Origin: Takakia lepidozioides
Taxonomy: Eukaryota > Streptophyta > Takakiopsida > Takakiales > Takakiaceae
Direction: 5' to 3'
NCBI GenBank assembly: GCA_030704615.1
Contig: CM060732.1
Coordinates: 3,286,001-3,350,000 of the forward strand
Length of the DNA stretch: 64,000 nucleotides
The stretch's first letter is position 1; each line of letters opens with the position of its first letter. The position numbers were made by a program, and so were the translations under genes. The notes under the pieces are model-generated. The model was not told the DNA's origin, did no database searches, and saw only the letters and a list, made by a program, of their open reading frames with translations. This document shows, piece after piece, positions 54,149 to 64,000 of the stretch.

Positions 54149-54577
54149 TTAATCATCTACTCCCGTGGCTGGTTCTCCTGTTGATAACCGTGACAAGTGA
54201 TCCGCCACAAGATGCAGCCTCCCAGGCTTGTAAACAACCTCGAACTCAAATTCGTGCAAGATTATCAACCATCTTGCTATTCTTCCGCTTATCAGAGGTT
54301 TGTTTACCAGGTATATCAGAGCCTGGTGATCCACATAGAACATAAACTTCTTGCCCAACAAGTAATGCCTGAATTTCTTCACTGCATAGATCATTGCCAA
54401 TTCTTCTCTTTCCATTGTGCTATAATTTCTTTCGGCATTGTTCATCAATCTGCTAGCATAGTACACAGGTGAATCTATCATTCCTGTTACATTTTGGGCT
54501 AACACTGCTCCTAGTGCTTCTCCTAAAGCATCACAGTGAACATGAAATATTTCCTGCCAGTGAGGATTAATCAGCAC
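54149..54577 (-). pseudogene. Ty3/gypsy RNase H domain
   Basis: The minus-strand frame reads FHVHCDALGEALGAVLAQ (first catalytic Asp in CDA), PVYYASRLMNNAERNYSTM, EREELAMIYAVKKFRHYL, then DHQALIYLV and ADHLSRL. It follows the RT in a shifted frame and ends with a TAA before the integrase frame. The inverted copy at 45335 is its nearest relative. Confidence 0.9.
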
Positions 54578-55119
54578 AGTGTAGTTGTTACTGACAATGT
54601 AAGTTCCTCAAAAGCCTGTTGACATTCAGCTGTCCATGCAAACACTGCATCTTTCTTCAGAAGCTTGCTCAATGGTGCTGCTATCTGTGCATACCGTCTG
54701 ACAAATCTTCTGTAATAACTGGTTTGCCCAAGGAATCTCCTTAGACTCTTAACATTCACTGGTGGTGGAGAGGCTTTAATGGCCTCTATTTTCCTAGGAT
54801 CCACAAGAAGTCCCCTCTTACACACAATGTGTCCCAGAAGCACCCCTGAGTTCACACAGAAAGTACACTTCTATGGATTCAGGCCCAGACCTCTCATCCT
54901 GCATCTGGCCAGACATAACTCCAATTTATGCAAGTGCTCATTCTTAGAGCTGTACACACTGAAATCATCCAAGAACACCTGCATGAAATCATCCAGATAC
55001 TCATGAAAAGATTCACTTATCACTCTCTGAAAGGTTGCTGGTGCATTACAAAGTCCAAAGGGCATGACTTTGTATGCATAAGCACCCCAGTCTGTGATGA
55101 AAGCTGTCTTTCCTTGGTC
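54571..55119 (-). pseudogene. Ty3/gypsy reverse transcriptase, second half
   Basis: Carries KVMPFGLCNAPATFQRV (motif B region), VFLDDFSVYS (catalytic LDD) and the connection GVLLGHIVCKRGLLVDP and RRFLGQTSYYRRFV. In-frame stops follow QVQVAE at 55120 and GLGLNP at about 54871, so RT is inactive. Confidence 0.9.
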
Positions 55120-56814
55120 TTATTCTGCCACTTGCACTTGATTATAACCACTGAAGCCATCCATGAATGAGTACATCTCATGGCCTGCCACAGTGTCCAA
55201 TACTACTTCTGTGAATGGCAAAGGGAAAGGATTTTTCTTCGTACAAGTATTCAACTTCTTGTAGTTCACACAAACTCTTAGTTTACCATTCTTCTTGGGA
55301 ACTATCACAATGGGTGACAACCAAGTTGTATACTCTATTGGGTATATAAACTTAGCCTCAGCCAACTTCTCGATCTCCTCTCCAACCTTCTGTGCATAGT
55401 TGGGATTCATTCTGTACCTTGCCTGCTTGATTGGTACTGACCCTGGTTCCAGTTCAATCTTATGCTGACAGATCTCAGGTGGTATCCCTTTTAGATCCTC
55501 GTAGCTCCAAGCAAATACATCTCTGTATTTCAACACAGTTATTGTGATCATAAAGATCATCTTTTGAATCTGTATCTTAACTCCTCTTATCAATCCCAAT
55601 GGCTGTACACTTCTTTGATCTGCCATTGTTACTGTAAATGGGGCTGGTTTCATGTTATTTAGACCAAGCTTCTGCCTTAATTGGTCTGTCATGATATTCA
55701 CTCCAGAGCCTCCATCTATCAGTACACCAGTTAGTTCTGTGCTTCCAATTCTCAATTGGATTACCGGCATAGAATCATCAAAGTCCATGACTGTTTCTCG
55801 CCCTTCCGGCTTCACATTATAACTGGTCACCTTGCTGTTCAGGTCTGTGTTTCCTGTCACATGGGCAATTCGATTGATTGCTTGATACAGCCTGTGTCTA
55901 CAATAAGGTGCCACAGCCAATAGCTGTCCAATGGTAATCTCTGCTTTGGTCTGGCATATTACTTCAGCCAAAGTCCCTTCATTACTTTGCATGTCTGTAG
56001 CTTCTTTCTTCCTTTCATCCTCACTCACTTCTTCTTCTCCATCAGAATCAGAGGAATCTGCCACACGAATATCAGTACTCTTCTGCATTTCCCTTATGGT
56101 ATCTGCCACTTCCTTGTGCAGTTCCTTCTCATCTCTCCAAGCCTCATCATCTTTAGGCATATCACTGCCACCTTCATTATCATCATCTTCCTCAACTACT
56201 GGAGGTATTAGTTTGGCTTTGCTTCTTGTTACTATCATTGTACTTACTTCTGGTACAACACATGGCCTAACCATGTGAGCTGCCACCACTGGGCCCTCAT
56301 TCACAGGAGCTCTCATCTCATTCTGGTGTCTAATCCAGAACGAACAGGCTTCCTTGCGATGTCCTGGCTGATTACAATAGTAACACAGTTCTTCACCATT
56401 GGGTCCTCGCCCTTGGTCTGCTCTTGGATTATTTCTGTAATCCTGATTCCCTGGCTGGTAATTCCCCCTTGGATTACCCAGATAGTTGCCTCTGGAATTT
56501 CCTTGGTAATTCCCTCTTGAATTACCTCTCCCTTCCATGCCATTGTTATAACCACCAGGCCTACCATAGTGGTCCTGATCATTGTTTCTTCTTGGCTGGG
56601 GCTGCACTTGATGCACCCTTACTTGCCTAGGTTCTCTTGCAGCTGTCCTTCTGTTGTAGTAACAATTCTCAGTAGAATGGTTATCCATTTTACAGATAGT
56701 ACAGTGTTTCTCCTTCATGTGGCATCGAGTGGTGGTATGGCCTTCATTCTGGCACTTTGCACACCAAACACCCTTCCTCCAATGTGTTGCAGCCTCTGTG
56801 GCATACTTCTTCAA
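55120..56814 (-). pseudogene. Ty3/gypsy nucleocapsid zinc knuckles, protease and RT first half
   Basis: Zinc knuckles: CAKCQNEGHTTTRC, CTICKMDNHSTENC and, after an Arg/Gly/Asn/Tyr-rich linker, CYYCNQPGHRKEAC. An acidic linker follows. The aspartic protease has LIDGGSGVNIM (DGG in place of the usual DSG/DTG). RT starts with WLSPIVIVPKKNGKLRVCVN and motif A YSFMDGFSGYNQV. The frame ends in a TAA at 55120 within RT. Confidence 0.9.
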
Positions 56815-56849
56815 GATTTATTCTAATCTTTTCTCATAGTTATCCCTCT

Positions 56850-58280
56850 TCAACTTCTCCTTTCTCTTACTCTTCCTTTTAGTTCTTGCTCTTCTTCGTC
56901 ATCTGACTCATCCTCAGAGTCCTCATCATCCCTTTTCTCTCTCCTGAACATTCCCAATCGCTCAATTCTGTTTGCAGTTTCAAATGCCTCCTCCACTGTA
57001 TTATGGGGTAACATATCCACTTTCTTTTGCAACTCTGGTCTTAGTCCACTCACAAACCAAGTCTTTTGTAAACCTGGTGCTGGTACAGTAGCCAGCTTTT
57101 TCATCATCAATTCCATCTTTTCCATATACTCCTCAACAGTTTCATGCTTCTTTTGCTTTAACTGTTGTAAACTTCCATACACTTCATCCTCAGTTTTACT
57201 TGTCCTAAACCTATTTCGGAATGCTGTATTCAAGCCATTCCAGGTTATGAAATGATTATCAGGGAATCTTGCATACCATTCACTTGCATTCTTGATAAGT
57301 GAACAAGGAAACAATCTCATCTTGGCATCATCGCCATTCTCATTGTTCACTATACACATGTGCTCAAATTGGCTAATGTGTACATCGGGATCCCCTTTTC
57401 CTGAATATATTGGAAAAGGTGGTTTTGCCCGTGTTGGTTGTAACGCCATCTGTGGTCGTACCCTCTGCCCACTGACAGGTGTTGGCACCCTTGCTGGTGC
57501 TGGTCTTTCAGGACCTGTTGTTGTTGTGGTGGATCTTCCACCAAGTGGTGGCCCTTGAGCACTCCCTGCTACTGGCCCCACGATATTCACAGTATTCCCA
57601 GCTCCAGTTGCACTACTTCCCACACTCCTTGTCCCCCCAGAGCCAGATCCAGGCAGCCCGCCTGATCCCCCTGAGCCGACACCTTCGTTGGCCTGTGATC
57701 CAAGTGCTCCACTTGATCCAGGTCCAACGGGTTGGGATGTCCTGGTTGTAGTCTCAACCTCAGCTGTTGGGTCTACTTCTTCATACTCTTCCTCTTCCAA
57801 TTTCTTCTCTCTATTTTCATCCTCCAAGTTCTGCCCTTGGGTTTCTTCTTCACTCATGTAACTCAACTGTAATGGTGTTGGAGAGTCTGAACTCTCCGTT
57901 GGCTCTGCCACATCCTCTCCTCCTTCTTCACCTTCCGCTTCAGAAACTGGAGTTCCTGCTTTTGGTGTTCCATGCCAACTCTTATCAAAGATTTCTGTCA
58001 AATCTTTTATCCAGGGATGTACCTCAGATCTTTCACCTCGTGATTGATCTTCTTCCCATACCAATTCCCTTAATCTTTCTTGCAAAGAAAAATAAGGGGT
58101 GGCATCCAACTCTAACTCTTCCGGTATGGGTGATGTACTCCCTGATCTTAATGGTGTGAGAGGTCCAGATGATTCCCCTATGTCTATTCCTCTCTCCCAA
58201 AGATATGGATAATTAGCTTTCAGATAGCTTTCTCTTTTTGCTAAATATCTCTGGAGTCTAGCTTCTCTTTCATCACTCAT
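56850..58280 (-). CDS. Ty3/gypsy gag polyprotein
   Basis: A 476-codon open frame. Residues 1-280 are acidic then Gly/Ser/Pro-rich linker. The capsid-like gag domain follows (PFPIYSGKGDPDVHISQFEH; SEWYARFPDNHFITWNGL; FRNRFRTSKTEDEVYGSL; EYMEKMELMMKKLA; FVSGLRPELQKKV), then an acidic-basic tail. It is separated from the zinc-knuckle frame by a stop and frameshift at 56815-56850. Retroelement gag forms the particle that packages the RNA. Confidence 0.88.
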   Translation of the reverse strand: MSDEREARLQRYLAKRESYLKANYPYLWERGIDIGESSGPLTPLRSGSTSPIPEELELDATPYFSLQERLRELVWEEDQSRGERSEVHPWIKDLTEIFDKSWHGTPKAGTPVSEAEGEEGGEDVAEPTESSDSPTPLQLSYMSEEETQGQNLEDENREKKLEEEEYEEVDPTAEVETTTRTSQPVGPGSSGALGSQANEGVGSGGSGGLPGSGSGGTRSVGSSATGAGNTVNIVGPVAGSAQGPPLGGRSTTTTTGPERPAPARVPTPVSGQRVRPQMALQPTRAKPPFPIYSGKGDPDVHISQFEHMCIVNNENGDDAKMRLFPCSLIKNASEWYARFPDNHFITWNGLNTAFRNRFRTSKTEDEVYGSLQQLKQKKHETVEEYMEKMELMMKKLATVPAPGLQKTWFVSGLRPELQKKVDMLPHNTVEEAFETANRIERLGMFRREKRDDEDSEDESDDEEEQELKGRVRERRS

Positions 58281-58301
58281 GTCCCATGTCTTTCATTTCT
58301 T

Positions 58302-58997
58302 TTAATGTGGCAATAACCAAAACTCTCTTCTGTAATATCTCTCGTATATGCCTGGGTTTCTTTCAAGCTTCCATGCACCCTTGGCTATACTAGAAGTCTC
58401 CGTTACCATATAACCATATGGCAAACAAGTCTGGAAAGCTGTTCTTGGTGTGAGTTTGATCCACAAAATATCCTTTGGAATCCAATTCTTTACCAGTACA
58501 AGCTCTTCATGCATATGAGTATAAACATTCACCTTTCTTTCCTCCCAGCCTTCAAACTCTACTCGCTTAATGGATAGCAATGCTATCACATAAACCAGTG
58601 TTGGTAACCAACGTGCTCTTCCTCTACATGCCACCTGATAAATCTTTATCACTCCTTTCTATAGACCCCACTCAGGGTCAGCATCATGCACTCTCTTAAG
58701 AATGTTTTCTTTACAACCATCTGGCAATTCCAAGAACCTCTGAAAGAATCGTTTGGACAATCTTTCCTTCTCAGTTTCACATGGAATTTGATTAACATCA
58801 AATTCTTTAATTCTCCATCCACCATGATCCCACCAGATGCCTGTCACATCTGGTTGTTCATGACCCAGTTCCCCAGTATGGTCGCCAAATGTCGCGCGGC
58901 TTTTGCTCACCCATCCCTTCGCTATCCGAGGTGGGAACTCCAAGATAGAAGAGTTGGAAATCTCTAAGCACTCAACCCGCTCAGAACAATCAGTCAT
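58302..58997 (-). pseudogene. Ty3 ORF0 upstream of gag, unknown function
   Basis: A leader ORF of about 230 residues from MTDCSERVECLEISNSSI to YYRREFWLLPH, with one in-frame TAG after DADPEWGL (58659-58661) that is Glu in the copy at 45.6-46.0 kb. No known domain is recognised. It has Trp-rich motifs (GIWWDHGGWRIKEFDVN). Conservation in two copies suggests it is a real part of the element. Confidence 0.55.
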
Positions 58998-59803
58998 GAC
59001 CTACAGCTAGTGTATCATGGGGGTGTTTCCTATTTGTACTCCTTCCCGCATTCATGTTAGCGAGTTACCTTACTATCTGCAATTAAGTATCAGTTTGCTT
59101 CAAAAATCTATCAAGTTCCATCCATCCATTCCACAGCTTCACTCAGGTCTCTCCACACAGTGTGAGTATGAAGTATGTATCAGATTAATATCAATCAAGT
59201 ATCAGGCTGAAGCCATGGTGTCTCTATTCTGCTCTACATTACAACTCTACTTCTTGCATTCAGCAAGTATCAACAGATCGTTCTCCTCCTACTCCGTGCT
59301 CTCCCTCTTTCTGCTCAGAGATACGCTCTCCGCTTCATTTCCATGTTGTGATCCCCCCCCCCCGAAGTCCTTCCAGAAGTGATCATCTTCCCCCAGAAGT
59401 GATCATTTTTCAGTCCTCGCTCCTGGCTTTATCTTCCTACCCGTTGTTCTAACCGTTTCCCTCACTAACCGTCATCCATGAACTAACATGTTCCATTCGC
59501 AGATGTTGTTCCCCACAGTCGTTCCCTGTCCTGCTATCCGTTCCCTATGGTCGTGACAGCAATGTCAAGCTGTGACTGGCTGTGTGAAACTGTGACGGGC
59601 TGTGACTGGCTGTGCGACTCTGCTGGGCTGTGTCGGGCTGTGTCGGGCTGTGAGGCTGTGACGGGCTGTGTTGGCTGTGTCTCTCCCCCCTAAAGCCTGT
59701 TGCTGTCACCCCTAAGGCTCTTGTTGGTCTCAGTTTGTGTAAAAATTAAGGGTACCCCACAGATCCCGTAAAAGCGTCTAAGTCCCAGACAGTCCTCTAA
59801 CAG
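58998..59803 (-). repeat. 5' LTR of the Ty3/gypsy element
   Basis: On the minus strand it starts TGTTAGAGGACTGTCTGGGA at 59803. It includes GGGTACCCTTAATTTTTACA, AACCCCTAAAG-like words and the CACAGCC tandem block (59680-59563), and runs to about 58998. It matches 46841-46035. The inner boundary and the primer-binding site could not be fixed. It abuts exon 3 of the second methyltransferase-like copy. Confidence 0.75.
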
Positions 59804-61446
59804 TTGCCTCCAACATCTTGGCAGCGGCCAACTTCATATCCGCCTCCGACATGACGTCTGCTGCAGAGGGGTTCTCCGGCAGCCCACCAGGACCGCCAAA
59901 TCCAGCCTGTATGCTGCGGGTTTGGGGCCTGGGGATGTCCGGGAGGATGTCATCCTAGTCAGAAAGCTCGGTGTTGTCCTCCTCAACATGGTGAACCACC
60001 GGCGAAACCACCTCGAGCACTCTCCCTGTCTCTACTGCCATCTCCCCGGCTTCACCTCGAACTTGCACAATCCGTGCTCTTTGTGGTGTTCTTTCCTCTC
60101 CTCCACTCTCCACCGTATGGGTAATTGCAGGGGCTGCTCTTGTCCGCGATGGTGTAACCGGTGTGTTACTGCCTCTTTGTGGTGTCTTGGAGGGATCCAC
60201 CATCTCTGTGCGTCCCTCGCTTACATTGGCATCTGTCATTTGGGTACCCCTGGCCTCTTCAGTGGCCTTTTCTCTTTCCTCCTGGCTAGCCTTCTGTCTC
60301 GCCTGTTCTTTTGCCCTCTCTTTTGCCCTCTCACGGGCTTTCTGTTTCTTACTAGGGCTAGCAGTAGGGGAGCCCTCCAGGATGACCACCTTTGATTGAG
60401 GAGAAGGAACACCCTCACGCGCACTGCTCACTCCCCCCTCCACAGCCCGTGACGGCTCTCTTGCCAGGGATTGCATGTGCTTAGCTTTCTTCTCCTTCTT
60501 TGCGTGGGCGGGCCCTACTGCATGTGCATCAACAACCTCCATTGCCGGATCTGCTGTCCTCACGCCCTTCACCTGCCATGCCGTCTGCACCAACCTCCCC
60601 AATGCCTATTCTGTCGTACCCTCGCTGCAGGTCCTCCTGTCCACCAACAAAAGGTTGAAGTTTTCCCTCTCGCCCCAAGTTGGGTGATTCAAACATGCGA
60701 TGAGTTGGAGCGGTCGATGATACCACCAGCGTGTCGGGCTCGTCGTCACTCTGTCATTCCCAAAATCGTCAGAACCAACATCGGTGCCAAAACCAGCATC
60801 GCAACGAGCAGCGCAACCACCATAGCAACAATCGTGGAACAACAATGAAAACAAAACAAGTTTAGGAAGTATGGAGTGCCATGGAACAACAATGAAAACA
60901 AATCCAACCAATGCCTAAGAATGACATGCACAAGCAGCCTTCTCCAGAGCTGCCGGCTTTGCACACGCATTGCAAACTATCTAAGGTTCACTCAACCGGT
61001 AATATGAAACACGATGAACAAATGATCAGGAATTCCATAAGACGGGAAAACAGGGTGAAATGTTTTGAAGGCACTTCATCTTCTCAGCTCAGCATGGATT
61101 TCCTTAATTTTTAACCACCCAGACCTTGATCATTCTTCGCAACAGCTGCTGCTTTTGCGATGCAGCCATACGCTTCCAGCGATGCCAGGATGAAGATGCA
61201 AAAACAAAGCGAAACAACAAAGCGAAAGCAAAAGCGAAAGCGAACAAAGCGAAAGTAGAAGTGGCTTGCCTGAGAGTACTCGGCTTCAGTTGGCGCGGGT
61301 TGTGAGCAAGACACTGGAATCTCCTGCTGGAGCTTAAGTTTGGCCATGCGAGAGATTGGCCGTCGTCTGTAGTACAAAGCTTTCAACTTCCGCCGCGGTC
61401 TGGATGTGAGGTCTCTCTCAGGAGAGCCACGCCCTTCAGGCGGCAT
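59804..61446 (-). pseudogene. 5' exons of a second copy of the methyltransferase-like gene
   Basis: Exon 1 (61446-61270, same 177-nt length, same GC donor), exon 2 (60750-60056) and the start of exon 3 (59958-59804) match 38617-37130 at about 93%. Exon 2 has lost an 8-bp repeat (GTCCTC words near 60560), which shifts its frame. The TAG|GAT junction before exon 3 is identical to copy 1. The rest of exon 3 is cut off by the Ty3 LTR at 59803. Confidence 0.88.
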
Positions 61447-61689
61447 AAGTCCCAGCCAAAATGGAAAAAGATTTCAGTTTTTTGGGGTACATCCCTCGAA
61501 TAGAAGTTAATCCAAGATTAGCATCAGATTTAGGGTACGTATCAAGGAAGCCATGTGTCGCCAGCCCGAATAAAAACGGACGGCGGTGGACATTTAATGC
61601 CCAACTACGCAATTAAATGTCGGATGAAGCCCTCCCTGTCGGATGAAATATGACGCAACTCGGCCCGGAATTTCCAACGTAGAGGTAAT

Positions 61690-62420
61690 TCGAAGCGCAG
61701 CAGAATAGAATTCCGGCGCCGGATTTCCATCCGCCAGGTACGGCGGCGCGCAAAATTTCTGTCATGCAGGTAATTCGGAGAGCAGCAGGATAGAAATTCA
61801 GCGCCGAATTTCCATCCTGCCAGGTAGGGCGTCGCGCGAAATTTCCGTCACGCAAGTAATTCGGAGCCGGATGGATGGAAATCCGTCGCCGGATTTCCAT
61901 CCTGGCAGGTAGGGCGGCGCGTGAAATTTCCGCCACGCAGGTAATTCGGAGCGGATGGGTGGAAATCCGGCGCCGGATTTCCATCCTGCCAGGAAGGGCG
62001 GCGCGCAAAATTTCCGCCACGCAGGTAATTCGGAGCCGGATGGATGGAAATCCGGCGCCGGATTTCCATCCTGTCAGGTAGGGCGGCGCGCGAAATTTCC
62101 GCCACGCAAGTAATTCGGAGCGGATGGATAGAAATCCGGCGCCGGATTTCCATCCGCCAGGTTGGTCGGAGAGCGGATGGATGGAAATTCGGCGCCGAAT
62201 TTCCATCCGGCAGGTAGGGCGACGCGCAAAATTTCCGTCATGCAGGTAATTCGGAGCGGATCAGGATGGAAATTCGGCGCCGAATTTCCATCCTGCAGGT
62301 AATTCGAAGCCCGGATGGATGGAAATCCGGCGCCGAATTTCCATCTAGCAGGTAACTCGGATCGCTGGCGGATGGAAATTCGGCGCCGAATTTCCATTCG
62401 CCAGGTAAGTCAAAGCGCCG
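61690..62420. repeat. Palindrome array A of the second transposon copy
   Basis: About ten GGCGCC-type cores (GGAAATCCGGCGCCGGATTT and GGAAATTCGGCGCCGAATTT), mostly 50-90 bp apart, lie 240 bp upstream of the exon 1 copy, exactly as array A does at 38872-39400. Here more units contain GGTAGGGCGGCGCG and AAATTTCCGCCACGCA spacers, so the unit order has changed since the copies split. Confidence 0.92.
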
Positions 62421-62559
62421 AATTACCTTCCTGCAGGTAATTCTGAGCGTGGCCGCTTGGTTTTTCGGAGAAAAACAAACTAAACTGTTAGTTTTGTGGC
62501 TGAAGTCCACTTTTAGACACGTTTTTCATGGAATCCTTGACTGCTACAGGGAATTCCGA

Positions 62560-64000
62560 ACGGCCTCGGACGGAAATTCGGCGCTGTTTTTCCATCCTGG
62601 GAGGTTTTTATATCGTCCAGTTTTGGGCCTCACCACCTGACCGGACTTCCTTTGAGGGGGCCCGGATGGAAATTCGGCGGCGAATTTCCATCCGGGGGAT
62701 GGTCTCTGTCGGACAGGTGCCGGCGTCTCCGCCCGAGGCGACTTCGTCCGGGCGTGCCCTGTTGGATATTCGGTGCCGAATTTCCGTCCGGGGGTTGAAA
62801 TGTGACGGTCAGGTGCCGGCCTCTCCCTTGTCGCGGCCCTTTGCCTCGAGGGCAGGGGGTCGGGACACAAGAGGGGCTGCCCCTGTGGTGGGGGCAGTGG
62901 CAGCGATAGGTATGGGGGGCTGAAGCACCGTTGAGTGTCCAAGGCACTCAAGGAGGCGGAGGCGCTCACTAGGTGGAGCCCCGCACACCGGGTTGCGGTG
63001 GGGGTGGCTCCACAAGGGGTGGTGGTAGCTTAGCGGGACTTAGTGGGGGTGGCATAGGACTCACCCTGTGGCGGAGACCTCGTGGTGGGAGTCGTGGGGA
63101 GTCTTGGGACTCATCACGGTCCATAGGGGCCGTGGTGGGTGGGCCAAGACTCACCGCGACTCATCACCGGGAGTCGAGGGTGTTCGTGGTGGTTCGCCAT
63201 AAAATGGTATGGTTGTTTATGAAACCCCCGCGGACAGCTACAGAAGTATATATAGGGAGTAGTAACCCCGAGAACGGTGCAAGCCCGTTGGTGACCAAAA
63301 ACTAGTGAGTAAGCGAGCGAGCCGGAAAGCGACCAAAGAGTGGGGAGCTGTTCCGGACTGCCAACTACCAAAGGGAATTCCGCTGGTGCCAAATCGTTGG
63401 AGGGTTCTTTCGGAGGACAAAGGGGGGACCGTTATGCCCCGGTGAGCAGCCGAAGCTCCAAGTTGGCCCGGCGGCCAGGTTGGGAGTCATCAAGCGAGTA
63501 TCTATGACTTGAGGGGGGAGGTTACCGAAGTGAGGTGCGCGACATCCCCCCTCCCCGACTGCATCCGAACGGCCCCGGATGAAAATTCGGCGGCGCCGAA
63601 TCTCCATCCAGGGGATGCTCTCTGTCGAACACGCGCCGGCCTCTACGCCCGAGGCGACTTCATCCGGGCTTCCCCTGTTGGATATTCGGTGCCGAATTTC
63701 CGTCCGGGGGTTGAAATGTGACGGCCAGGTGCCGGCCTCTCCCCCCTCCCCGACTGCATCCGAACCGCCCCGCACGGAAATTCGGCGACGTTTTTCCATC
63801 CTGGGAGGTTTTTATATCGTCCAGTTTTGGGTCTCACCACCCGACCGGACTTCCTTTGAGGGGACCCGGATGGAAATTCGGCGCCGAATTTCCATCCAGG
63901 GGATGGTCTCTGTCGGACAGGTGCCGGCCTCTCCGCCCGAGGCGACTTCGTCCAGGCGTGCCCTGTTGGATATTCGGTGCCGAATTTCCGTCCGGGGGTT
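62560..64000. repeat. Palindrome array B of the second transposon copy, interrupted by a solo LTR
   Basis: The same large units as 39585-40570: GGAAATTCGGCG(C/G)CGAATT, GGATATTCGGTGCCGAATTT and GATGGTCTCTGTCGGACAGG. The array is split at 62829-63544 by a solo LTR and continues to the window edge. A transposase gene would be expected shortly beyond 64000. Confidence 0.88.
62829..63544 (+). mobile_element. Solo LTR of another retrotransposon family
   Basis: A 716-bp block starts TGTCGCGGCC and ends GTGCGCGACA (TG...CA with 7-bp inverted ends TGTCGCG/CGCGACA). It is flanked by TCCCT (62824-62828) and TCCCC (63545-63549), a 5-bp target duplication with one mismatch. It lies where array B units are otherwise uninterrupted. 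A TATA-like AGTATATATAGGG at 63245-63257 suits an LTR promoter in plus orientation. No internal coding region remains. Confidence 0.8.

Noticed and set aside
58985-59040. Primer-binding site for initiator tRNA-Met after the 5' LTR
   Set aside because: No convincing TGGTATCAGAGC-like sequence on the minus strand.
61613-62510. Open frames in the second palindrome array A
   Set aside because: Same reason: repeat translation, not genes.

Overview
The window is eukaryotic nuclear DNA from a streptophyte (charophyte alga or land plant). The evidence is a plant-type TOM1-like (VHS+GAT) gene with nine GT-AG exons, a PLS-class PPR fragment, a plant-style Ty3 retrotransposon and a MULE-type transposase. 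Nothing bacterial was seen. Dense nested transposons and kilobase introns suit a large genome such as Chara, but the species cannot be proven from sequence alone.

Layout. 1-364 (-): start of a gene running off the left edge, followed by about 3 kb of strongly strand-asymmetric DNA. 3.5-5.1 kb: a fold-back repeat around a PHD-finger fragment, then tandem ACTAGTGG-type repeats. 5.1-7.1 kb: AT-rich DNA with a 350-bp tandem duplication. 7.4-9.4 kb: two small non-autonomous DNA elements, one with a piggyBac-like TTAA end. 10.2-23.6 kb (+): the host TOM1-like gene, whose introns hold three insertions of one LINE family. 24-31.8 kb: minisatellites, a Penelope-type reverse transcriptase relic, diverged tandem units, a PPR fragment and a fourth LINE scrap.

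32.14-45.22 kb: the most interesting object, a candidate ~13-kb DNA transposon. Its ends are inverted copies of the same sequence (GCTATTTCATGAGC plus CATGAGCGG 9-mers). It carries two divergent genes: on the right (+) a MULE/SWIM transposase, and on the left (-) a 12-exon gene ending in a domain that looks like a beta-order DNA amino-methyltransferase. Arrays of GGCGCC-centred palindromes lie between the genes, in intron 7 of the methyltransferase-like gene, and near the right end. Copies elsewhere in the window (59.8-64 kb; 49.6-51.3 kb) keep the arrays at the same positions relative to the exons, so the arrays belong to the element.

45.3-59.8 kb: rearranged pieces of a Ty3/gypsy element (minus strand: LTR, ORF0, gag, protease, RT, RNase H, integrase) with two oppositely oriented copies of a coiled-coil ORF and an inverted RNase H fragment. 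The Ty3 5' LTR abuts exon 3 of the second copy of the large transposon. That copy also contains a solo LTR of another family (62.83-63.54 kb) and continues past the right edge.

Only the TOM1-like gene, and perhaps the left-edge gene, look like functioning host genes. Most element genes carry stops or frameshifts. All similarity statements come from recognising motifs by eye and from comparing segments within the window.
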